A stretch of 30,708 nucleotides of DNA from contig CAJUTJ010000155.1 in NCBI GenBank assembly GCA_910589655.1, positions 1 through 30,708 of the forward strand. Direction: 5' to 3'. The notes beneath the pieces were generated by a model, which saw only the letters and a program-made list of their open reading frames with translations, ran no database searches and was not told the DNA's origin. Below are positions 24,821 to 30,708 of the stretch, piece after piece; the stretch's first letter is position 1; each line of letters opens with the position of its first letter. The position numbers and the translations under genes were made by a program. Source of the stretch: an uncultured Acetatifactor sp. (GTDB lineage Bacteria; Bacillota; Clostridia; Lachnospirales; Lachnospiraceae).

Positions 24821-24869
24821 TTGCCATATAATATGTATTGTTGTATTATGCATATAGTGCAACAATACA
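24821..24869 (+). promoter_or_regulatory. Promoter with overlapping operator-like palindromes for the ABC operon
   Basis: -35 TTGCCA (24821-24826), 17-base spacer, -10 TATTAT (24844-24849). GTATTGTTG (24835-24843) is an exact inverted match of CAACAATAC (24860-24868), flanking the -10. A second imperfect palindrome is TTGTATTAT-GCAT-ATAGTGCAA. This layout suits a repressor, perhaps of GntR type; no regulator gene is adjacent. The rest of 24567-25023 shows no gene. Confidence 0.55.
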
Positions 24870-25023
24870 ATAATACAAAAAGGGGCAATTTAAAGCAGCT
24901 CGGCGGAAATCATCTGAAACGGCAGACAACAGGCTGTTACCGGACATTGCATCGGATAGTTACGAAACATTGTATCGGAAAGGGGGAGGCCGTATGGGCT
25001 GTTAATTGAGAGGAAAGGGGAAA

Positions 25024-25758
25024 ATGATGGGTACATTAGTAGAAATCAGGGATGTGTGCAAGGTCTATAATCCCGGTGAAAACGAGGTTCGGGCATTGGA
25101 TCACATCAATGTGAATATTGATACGGGAGAATACGTTGCTATAATCGGTCAGTCCGGCAGCGGAAAATCCACATTGATGAATATGCTGGGCTGTCTGGAT
25201 GTGCCTACCAGCGGTATGTACCGATTGCATGGACAGAACGTTTCGGAAATGGATGACGACGAATTGTCCGATATTCGAAACAAGGAGATCGGATTTATTT
25301 TTCAGGGCTTTAACCTGATTCCCAATCTGACCGCCATTGAAAACGTGGAGCTTCCGCTGATTTACAGGGGAGTAGGTAAAGCCAAGCGCATGGAGCTGTC
25401 AAGGAAGGCACTGGAAAAAGTAGGCTTGGGACACCGTTTAGACCATAAGCCGTCGGAGATGTCCGGAGGACAGCAGCAGCGAGTGGCTATAGCCAGAGCC
25501 ATTGCACAAGCGCCGCCCATTATTCTTGCCGATGAACCCACCGGTAACTTGGATTCTCATTCCACACAGGAAATCATGGGCATTTTGAAGGAGCTCTACG
25601 AAGAGGGGAGAACGGTCATACTGATTACCCATGACAATGAAATTGCGGCCAAAGCAAAGCGGGTCATTAAGATTAAGGATGGACATATAGAAGCGGATAC
25701 CATAGATGGAAAAGAACAAATTCCAATAAATACCCCCATTGCCGCAAGCGGTAATTAA
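25024..25758 (+). CDS. ABC transporter ATP-binding protein, MacB/LolD type
   Basis: The protein has 244 residues. Walker A is GQSGSGKST (about 42-50), the Q-loop is FQGFNL, the signature is MSGGQQQRVAIARAI (from 146), Walker B is ADEPTGNLD (D170-E171 pair), and the H-loop is ITHD. Together with the adaptor and FtsX-like permease downstream it makes a tripartite-style exporter for peptides, lipids or toxic compounds; the substrate is unknown. GAGGAAAGGGG precedes the start; ATG 25024 or 25027 are both possible. It is cytosolic and membrane-associated. Confidence 0.92.
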   Translation: MMGTLVEIRDVCKVYNPGENEVRALDHINVNIDTGEYVAIIGQSGSGKSTLMNMLGCLDVPTSGMYRLHGQNVSEMDDDELSDIRNKEIGFIFQGFNLIPNLTAIENVELPLIYRGVGKAKRMELSRKALEKVGLGHRLDHKPSEMSGGQQQRVAIARAIAQAPPIILADEPTGNLDSHSTQEIMGILKELYEEGRTVILITHDNEIAAKAKRVIKIKDGHIEADTIDGKEQIPINTPIAASGN

Positions 25759-25765
25759 TAAAATA

Positions 25766-25860
25766 AGAGAAGGGGCGGAACCGGATAAGAAAACAGACCC
25801 GAAACGAAAGCGCCCGGAAGAAAAAATCAGCAGCCGCTGTAGAGAAGGGGCGGAACCGGA
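25766..25860 (+). repeat. Direct repeat of 20 bases in the ATPase-adaptor gap
   Basis: AGAGAAGGGGCGGAACCGGA occurs at 25766-25785 and exactly again at 25841-25860, 75 bases apart. The second copy is followed by AAGGAGGAG, the adaptor ribosome binding site. It looks like a duplicated leader segment. Confidence 0.85.
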
Positions 25861-25880
25861 ATAAGGAGGAGTATGAGAAA

Positions 25881-27590
25881 ATGAAAAAGCGGAATAAAAG
25901 CGGAGATGCAGCCATCATGGAGACTGCAAAAGAAGCAAAAGCATCCAAACCCAAAAAGAAGAGAAAGAAAGCGCCCATTATCATTGCGGTGCTTGTGGTG
26001 GCTTTTATCGTAATAAGGATGGTTGCCTGCTCTTCGGGCGGTGAGGCAGGCGCCATAGTGACTACCACCAATGCCGTGCGGGGTGACCTTCAGGAGAGCA
26101 TCAGCACCAACGGAACCGTCAAAAGTGAAGAAGTAAAAATTATTTTTGCGCCCGTTACCGGAACCTTGGACTCTGTAAATGTGGCGGCGGGTGATGCGGT
26201 ACAGGCAGGAGAGCTGCTGGTAAGCTATGATTTGGAGCGTCTGGAGAGCAGTATGCGCCAGTCCGAACTGCAATTTGAGAAGAGCAATGCGAATTATAAC
26301 AGTACCATGGCGGACAATGCACAAAATCAGGCAAGGCTGAATGAAGCAAGAGTCAATCTGGATGTGCTGAATCAACAGATTGAAGATACGAAAGCATACA
26401 TCAGAGAGCTGCAGAACGAACTCAGCGAGAGTCAGCGACATACGAATAACGCCTTGGCGGAAGAGGGGATGCACTTGAACAATTCCCTGAGAGACCGTAC
26501 CGAAGAATTGAAGACCTTGGAAGGCGAACTGGCCGGTTTAGAGGAACAGCTGAAAGGACTGCAGGCGGACGCAGCATCGGGGGCAGATACATTCGGAACA
26601 CCGGATGCGGCAGCACCGGACGGAGCGGTTCTGCCGGATGGAATTACGGTGCCTATGACGCCGGATACATCCGGCTCGGATCAGATTGCCGCATTGCAAC
26701 AGCAGATTACCGATAAAAAGACAGAGATTGCACAGAAGGAAGCGGAGATTTCCGAGATTAATTCGTCCATTGCCCGGAACGGCTATGTTTCCTCCACTGC
26801 CAACAATTCGGACTATGTGGCAGAGCTGCAGCAGAAGATTTCCGATGCACAGGAACAACTGCAGCAATATGAGGCATATAAAGCCGAGATGCAGGGTCAG
26901 AAGAGTTCCACGGAAAATGCCGTGATGGATTCCTATGACAGAACGGCAGCCAATGCGGATAAAGAGATGGCAAGCCTTACATATCAGGAGTCCGAGGAGG
27001 ACTATAATCAGGCAAAAGCAGGAATCTGTGCGGAATTTACAGGCATTATCACCGAGTGCAGCGCAGTTCCCGGATCCGGCGTGAACAGCGGTGCTCAATT
27101 GATGACATTGGAAAGCAGCGAAAACGTGAAGGTGATTTTCTCCGCTTCCAAATATGATCTCGAGAAGCTGGAGATCGGTCAGAAAGTGGATGTGACCATA
27201 TCGGGAAATGTCTATGAAGGGGAGATCAGCAAGATTAACCGCATGGCGGAAAGCAATGCGTCCAATACGCCCATGGTGGGAGTGGAAGTGCATCTTCTTG
27301 CGCCTGACGACAAGATTATCCTCGGCATGGATGCCAAACTATTTATCTATACCAAGAAAGCGGAAAATGCCGTGATGGTGCCTGTGGAAGCGATCAATGC
27401 CGACAAAGAAGGTGATTTCCTATTTGTGGTGGAAAACGGCGTTGCAGTGAAAAGACCCGTTGTCTGCGGAATATCTACGGATGCATTCACGGAAATACTG
27501 GAAGGAATCACGGAGGAAGATGTGATTATACTGACCTCCTACACTAATCTGGAGGAAGGCATGCCCGTGACGGTTATGCCCACACAATAA
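25881..27590 (+). CDS. Membrane-fusion / periplasmic-adaptor-like protein (HlyD/MacA type)
   Basis: The protein has 569 residues. It has a very basic cytoplasmic N-terminus (1-30), one membrane helix (about 32-49), and a lipoyl-like half domain (PVTGTLDSVNVAAGDAVQAG, about 90-115). A long helical hairpin follows (about 120-385), split by a Gly/Ala/Pro/Asp-rich loop (about 230-265). Next come the second lipoyl half (AGICAEFTGIITECSAVPGS), a beta-barrel (VKVIFSASKYDLEKLEIG) and a membrane-proximal domain to the end. ACSSGG after the helix could be mistaken for a lipobox, but the -3 residue (Met) is poor. It is longer than MacA/YknX (about 375) because of the enlarged helical hairpin. It links the ATPase/permease to the envelope. 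Confidence 0.88.
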   Translation: MKKRNKSGDAAIMETAKEAKASKPKKKRKKAPIIIAVLVVAFIVIRMVACSSGGEAGAIVTTTNAVRGDLQESISTNGTVKSEEVKIIFAPVTGTLDSVNVAAGDAVQAGELLVSYDLERLESSMRQSELQFEKSNANYNSTMADNAQNQARLNEARVNLDVLNQQIEDTKAYIRELQNELSESQRHTNNALAEEGMHLNNSLRDRTEELKTLEGELAGLEEQLKGLQADAASGADTFGTPDAAAPDGAVLPDGITVPMTPDTSGSDQIAALQQQITDKKTEIAQKEAEISEINSSIARNGYVSSTANNSDYVAELQQKISDAQEQLQQYEAYKAEMQGQKSSTENAVMDSYDRTAANADKEMASLTYQESEEDYNQAKAGICAEFTGIITECSAVPGSGVNSGAQLMTLESSENVKVIFSASKYDLEKLEIGQKVDVTISGNVYEGEISKINRMAESNASNTPMVGVEVHLLAPDDKIILGMDAKLFIYTKKAENAVMVPVEAINADKEGDFLFVVENGVAVKRPVVCGISTDAFTEILEGITEEDVIILTSYTNLEEGMPVTVMPTQ

Positions 27591-27592
27591 AA

Positions 27593-27761
27593 GTGTGAAA
27601 GGAATGAAGTTTCTCTAAGGTTGGAAAGAGGGAGTGTAAACACCCCTCTTTGTACCCAACCTAAGAGAAACTAAGTCATTCCTCGAAGAATCGCCGGCGC
27701 GATTCTTCCGGACTTGCACCGATTCATTGATTTTTTGTGCCGGCTGCATCGGTATGTCTGA
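27593..27761 (+). repeat. Modular hairpin repeat, variant copy D1 with an 84-nt long hairpin
   Basis: It starts GTGTGAAAGG. The 5' module is replaced by a near-perfect long hairpin at 27600-27683: AGGAATGA/TCATTCCT, then AGTTTCTCT..GGTTGG/CCAACC..AGAGAAACT with one mismatch, then AAAGAGGG/CCCTCTTT. GAAGAATCGC-CGGC-GCGATTCTTC (27685-27708) follows, then the standard 3' module with GCCGGC/ATCGGT. Confidence 0.85.
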
Positions 27762-27762
27762 A

Positions 27763-27947
27763 GTGTGAAGGAAATCACTAAGCTCGCAAGAACCTCGCTA
27801 AGTGATTTCACGCTCTGCGGAGCAGAGCTTCTCCGCAAACTGCTTTAGCAGTTGGAAGAACGCAGGCGAATTTGTTTGCTTTGGGCAGTGTTCTTTTAGG
27901 AATTATAGTTCTGATGGATTAGGTTGTGCCGATTGGTCGGCATGTTT
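27763..27947 (+). repeat. Modular hairpin repeat, copy D2 (directly before the permease)
   Basis: It has GTGTGAAGGAAATCACT, the GCTCTGC/GCAGAGC hairpin and AACTGC/GCAGTT. It ends GTTGTGCCGA-TTGG-TCGGCATG, 2-3 bases before the GGAGG of the permease. D1 and D2 form a tandem pair inside an operon. Confidence 0.85.
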
Positions 27948-27957
27948 GGAGGTTAGA

Positions 27958-29172
27958 ATGGCACAGGTATGGGAATACATTAAAATTGCCCTGATGAATA
28001 TACGGAGCAATAAAGGCCGGTCTATATTGACAATGCTGGGTATTATTATCGGCATTTCTTCCGTTATCATGATTATCTCCATAGGTAACGGCGTAAAGGG
28101 CGGCATCAATGATGAGTTGAATAACATGGCGGGCGGCCAGATCTATATATATTCTTACGGTAATAATGATGCGGGAATCAGTCTGGTGTTTTCGGATGAA
28201 GATATAGAAGCGATTCTGGAGAAGGTTCCCCATGTGAAAGCGGTTACGCCCAAATGGAGCTGGCAAGGCTCTGCTTCCGGCAGAAAAGGAATTTTTACGG
28301 CAACGGCCTCCTTCGGTATGCCCGGATTGGAGTACTCCAGCAACGACCCCGTGATAAAAGGGCGGTATTTTGACGAGAATGATTACTATTCGGCCAATAA
28401 GGTCTGTGTGATCACGGAGAGCAGTGCAAAGACATTGTTCGGAACGACAAATGTAATCGGTATGACATTTGACTTTTCACTGTACGGAGTAGAGCAGGAA
28501 TTTACCATTATCGGTATCAGGCAGGACAATGCTTCTCTGCTGGGAGGCATGATGGGAAACGGTACTGTGACCATGGAAGCGCCCCTTTCCGTAGTCAGCT
28601 CTGCCTATGGGTTCTGGATTGAGAATAACGATTTGTTGATTATTTCGGAGAGTGCGGAGTATGCGAACCAAGTGGCGCAGGATACGGTGCGTCTGATGGA
28701 AAATCGGCACAATGTCCGCGGAATGAACACCATTCAAGTAGAAAATTTTAACGATTATATGAGCCAGATGGATGAAATATTGAGCTATATCACTATTTTT
28801 GTAGTATTTGTAGCGGCCATATCGCTTCTGGTAGGGGGCATTGGCGTTATGAATATTATGCTGGTGTCGGTTACGGAGCGCACGAGGGAAATCGGCATCC
28901 GAAAATCTCTGGGAGCCAGAACCAATTCCATTTTGCTACAGTTTTTGTCGGAGTCGGCTATCATTACTTTGCTGGGAGGTATTATCGGCATTATAATCGG
29001 CGTAGGGGGTGCATTCGGAGTTTGCTCGATCGTCGGTTTCACCGCCAAGGTAAGCGCAAGTACGGTATTGGGAGCCAGCCTGTTCTCCTCAGCGGTAGGT
29101 ATATTCTTCGGTATCTATCCTGCGAAAAAAGCGGCGAAATTAAGCCCCATTGAGGCGCTGCGCCACGAGTAA
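27958..29172 (+). CDS. ABC transporter permease, MacB/FtsX family
   Basis: The protein has 404 residues. It has the MacB topology: TM1 (about 20-41: SILTMLGIIIGISSVIMIIS), a large extracytoplasmic domain (about 45-275), then three C-terminal helices containing the family signature GGIGVMNIMLVSVTERTREIGIRKSLGA and ending AAKLSPIEALRHE. GGAGG 5 bases before the ATG at 27958 fixes the start, although the frame is open upstream through the repeat. It pairs with the ATPase at 25024 and the adaptor at 25881. The 367-base gap to the adaptor is unusually long within such an operon and is filled by two repeats. Confidence 0.93.
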   Translation: MAQVWEYIKIALMNIRSNKGRSILTMLGIIIGISSVIMIISIGNGVKGGINDELNNMAGGQIYIYSYGNNDAGISLVFSDEDIEAILEKVPHVKAVTPKWSWQGSASGRKGIFTATASFGMPGLEYSSNDPVIKGRYFDENDYYSANKVCVITESSAKTLFGTTNVIGMTFDFSLYGVEQEFTIIGIRQDNASLLGGMMGNGTVTMEAPLSVVSSAYGFWIENNDLLIISESAEYANQVAQDTVRLMENRHNVRGMNTIQVENFNDYMSQMDEILSYITIFVVFVAAISLLVGGIGVMNIMLVSVTERTREIGIRKSLGARTNSILLQFLSESAIITLLGGIIGIIIGVGGAFGVCSIVGFTAKVSASTVLGASLFSSAVGIFFGIYPAKKAAKLSPIEALRHE

Positions 29173-29221
29173 TTAGGACTTGCTTTTTCAAGTTTTTTAG
29201 AGTAAAATTGCAGACAGAAGT

Positions 29222-29256
29222 AAAAAGCACCTACTTTGTTAGGTGCTTTTTCAAAG
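29222..29256. terminator. Intrinsic terminator after the ABC operon
   Basis: AAAAAGCACCTA (29222-29233) pairs exactly with TAGGTGCTTTTT (29240-29251) around a 6-base loop. The A- and T-runs make it bidirectional. Confidence 0.93.
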
Positions 29257-29345
29257 TAAATAAAAAAGCAAATATAAAAGCGGAATGCATTAATATTAAA
29301 TCGTTTTTGCCAACGAAATTAATAGCGGCTGGGAGGATGAACCCT

Positions 29346-29822
29346 ATGGTAGAATTGGATATAAAAATCGAAGCGGGTGATTTGTATGACTATATGCTGC
29401 GCCATTCTTATAACAGTTCGTCCGGAATATTGGGAAGCACGCTGGGAGCAGTGATGGTGATTGTGGCGCTGGCGAAAAGCCAATGGATTTTTCTCATCGG
29501 CGGAATGGCGCTGCTTCTGTATCTTCCGTGGGTGCTGTTTATAAAAAGCAGACAGCAGATTCTGAACAATCCCGGATTTAAAGAAACGCTGCATTATAAG
29601 CTGGATGATGAGGGGCTGACGATTACACAGGGAGAAGCGGAGGCAAAGCAGGGCTGGGGTGATATGTATAAGGCAGTTTCCACCGGAAAAAGTATTATTC
29701 TTTACACCTCCAAAGTGAATGCCACCATTTTCCCCAAGAGACAGCTGGGAGATCAAAAAGCAGCGGTTGTGGAGATGATCTGCACCCATATGCCGCCCCA
29801 AAAGGTGAAAATCCGAGGCTGA
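29346..29822 (+). CDS. YcxB-like membrane protein
   Basis: The protein has 158 residues. Two adjacent membrane helices span about 25-65 (SSSGILGSTLGAVMVIVALA, WIFLIGGMALLLYLPWVLFI). A C-terminal soluble domain follows, with LDDEGLTITQGEAEAKQGWGDM and a later FPKRQL, the pattern of YcxB-like proteins of unknown function. The ATG at 29346 is preferred because GGGAGG (29331-29336) lies 9 bases upstream; an in-frame ATG at 29337 touches the site. It is alone between a terminator and tsaE. Confidence 0.75.
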   Translation: MVELDIKIEAGDLYDYMLRHSYNSSSGILGSTLGAVMVIVALAKSQWIFLIGGMALLLYLPWVLFIKSRQQILNNPGFKETLHYKLDDEGLTITQGEAEAKQGWGDMYKAVSTGKSIILYTSKVNATIFPKRQLGDQKAAVVEMICTHMPPQKVKIRG

Positions 29823-29861
29823 GTGAGCGTGTGCTTTTCTCACCGGTTGTCCTCGCCGCGG

Positions 29862-29900
29862 TTTGCGGCAATTCATTGATTGTTTGTGCCGGAAGGCATG
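29862..29900 (+). repeat. 3' module of the modular hairpin repeat, copy E
   Basis: AATTCATTGATTGTTTGTGCC followed by GGAAGGCATG matches the 3' module of copies A-D. The 5' modules are absent; a GCCGCG/GCGGC hairpin precedes it. It lies about 65 bases before the tsaE start. Confidence 0.75.
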
Positions 29901-29966
29901 GACGGTGCAACAGGGCATGCCGCTCCGGCGCCATGTCCTCTTAGGAGGCGCATACGGGGTATAGAT

Positions 29967-30458
29967 ATGGAAATTACGAAAAAGGCGGTTACGGAAACCA
30001 ATACTCCCGAAGAAACCTTTGCTTTGGGTAAAAAAATAGGGCAGAAGAGTATTTCCGGTCAGGTATATACGTTGATCGGAGATCTGGGAGTGGGTAAGAC
30101 GGTTTTTACTCAAGGCTTTGCGGAAGGTCTGGGAGTGGACGGGCCTGTGAACAGTCCTACTTTTACTATATTGCAGGTCTATGAGGAAGGAAGAATTCCT
30201 TTTTACCATTTTGATGTGTACCGCATATCGGATGTGGAAGAGATGGAGGAGATCGGCTATGAAGACTGTTTTTACGGAAACGGCGTGTGTCTGATCGAAT
30301 GGGCAAACTTAATAGAAGAGATTCTTCCCGAACAATATTACCGGGTTACGATAGAGAAAAACTTGGAGAAGGGTTTCGATTACCGTAGGATCACAATTGA
30401 AAGCATTTTTCCGACGGCAGTTTACACTGTCGGGACATGTAATCCGGGTAAAAGTTGA
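29967..30458 (+). CDS. tsaE: tRNA threonylcarbamoyladenosine biosynthesis ATPase TsaE
   Basis: The protein has 163 residues. Walker A is GDLGVGKT (38-45), followed by NSPTFTI (62-68), YHFDVYR (80-86) and IEWAN (110-114), all family signatures. TsaE is the ATPase that supports TsaB-TsaD in making the t6A base of ANN-decoding tRNAs. The ATG at 29967 has GGGG about 7 bases upstream, and a stronger GGAGG lies too far away. tsaB, usually adjacent, is not in the window; about 250 bases of repeats follow. The last 15 or so residues (after ITIES) look unlike the family and may be changed by the repeat region. Confidence 0.93.
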   Translation: MEITKKAVTETNTPEETFALGKKIGQKSISGQVYTLIGDLGVGKTVFTQGFAEGLGVDGPVNSPTFTILQVYEEGRIPFYHFDVYRISDVEEMEEIGYEDCFYGNGVCLIEWANLIEEILPEQYYRVTIEKNLEKGFDYRRITIESIFPTAVYTVGTCNPGKS

Positions 30459-30476
30459 CTGAAATGCGAACATAGG

Positions 30477-30580
30477 TGCCTGCCAAAGCGGGCAGATGGG
30501 AGTTAGTGTGAAAAAAGGACATTTCACAATCTTGATTTAAGTGCCCGCCGAAGCGGGCAGATGGGAGTTAGTGTGAGAAG
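30477..30580 (+). repeat. Two GCSCGC-hairpin repeats after tsaE
   Basis: Copy 1 (30477-30511) has GCCTGC-CAAA-GCGGGC and copy 2 (30532-30580) has GCCCGC-CGAA-GCGGGC. Both are followed by AGATGGGAGTTAGTGTGA. They belong to the family seen at 13090-13123. Confidence 0.8.
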
Positions 30581-30708
30581 AAGTTCTAATTGCTTTAGCA
30601 ATTTTTGCTCACAGCAGAGGCTGTTTCGCAAAGAACTTCTAAGTCTCACACCGAGAAATGCCCGAAAACACGGCATTTCTCATCGGAGCTTTAGCTCCAT
30701 GGGATTGT
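30571..30708 (+). repeat. Nested hairpin array running off the window end
   Basis: GTGTGAGA (30571-30578) pairs with TCTCACAC (30644-30651) and AAGTTCT with AGAACTT, enclosing AATTGC/GCAATT and ACAGC/GCTGT hairpins. GAGAAATGCC/GGCATTTCTC (30653-30681) and GAGCT-TT-AGCTC (30686-30697) follow. It contains no gene. Confidence 0.7.

Noticed and set aside
24749..25009. 86-codon plus-strand ORF before the ABC ATPase
   Set aside because: It overlaps the promoter and operator-like palindromes, has no ribosome binding site and no protein-like sequence.
25881..26060. Lipoprotein signal in the adaptor (VAC-SSGG)
   Set aside because: The N-terminus before the helix is too long and basic, and the lipobox -3 residue is Met; a membrane anchor is more likely.
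26538..27293. Minus-strand open frame opposite the adaptor gene
   Set aside because: His/Cys/Arg-rich composition typical of an antisense shadow; the plus-strand protein has clear domains.
27802..27957. N-terminal extension of the permease
   Set aside because: It would translate the repeat element; GGAGG and ATG at 27958 match the normal MacB start.

Overview
The window looks like chromosome of a low-to-mid GC Firmicute, most likely a Clostridia / Lachnospiraceae-type gut anaerobe. The grounds are strong AGGAGG-type ribosome binding sites, an FMN-riboswitch-controlled RibU transporter, a 1518-residue GltB with GltD, a TetR-MMPL pair, and many short palindromic intergenic repeats. This placement is inference; no rRNA or tRNA gene is visible.

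Layout. 1-2722 is a decayed accessory stretch: the C-terminal end of an unrecognised gene, two genes broken by in-frame stops, a GNAT acetyltransferase and an orphan ORF. 2723-9849 is a TetR regulator divergent from an MMPL/RND-family exporter and a very large GLUG-repeat surface protein; both of the latter carry tandem coding repeats. 10017-15433 holds a beta-phosphoglucomutase-like HAD phosphatase, MraY, GreA, an unusual HAD-CPBP protease fusion and a family 2 glycosyltransferase. 15400-16264 is a scrap yard with an AAA-ATPase-like remnant and a truncated pyridoxamine-oxidase-like remnant. 16313-23031 is the glutamate synthase locus, with a promoter, a promoter-proximal terminator and a tandem structured leader. 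23122-24285 is the ribU unit. 24821-29172 is a MacAB-like ABC exporter operon (ATPase, adaptor, permease). 29346-30458 holds a YcxB-like protein and TsaE.

The most striking signal is in the gaps between genes. At least four families of modular hairpin elements recur. In several of them, copies differ in sequence but keep their base pairing: two abutting 88-bp units ahead of gltB, a 110-131 bp element with terminal inverted repeats, a GTGTGAAGG...TTTGTGCCG modular family near gltB/gltD, ribU, the ABC operon and tsaE, and a GCSCGC hairpin family near the HAD-CPBP gene and after tsaE. These compensatory changes argue for selection on folded RNA or DNA. I recognise none of these families, and whether they are already catalogued needs a database search.

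How genes work together. GltB and GltD form glutamate synthase. RibU imports riboflavin under FMN control. The ABC ATPase, adaptor and permease form one efflux machine. MMPL and the GLUG protein are translationally adjacent and probably act together at the envelope. A 22-bp tandem duplication ends the GLUG reading frame; with a single copy the frame would run on through a Lys/Arg-rich tail into the next gene.
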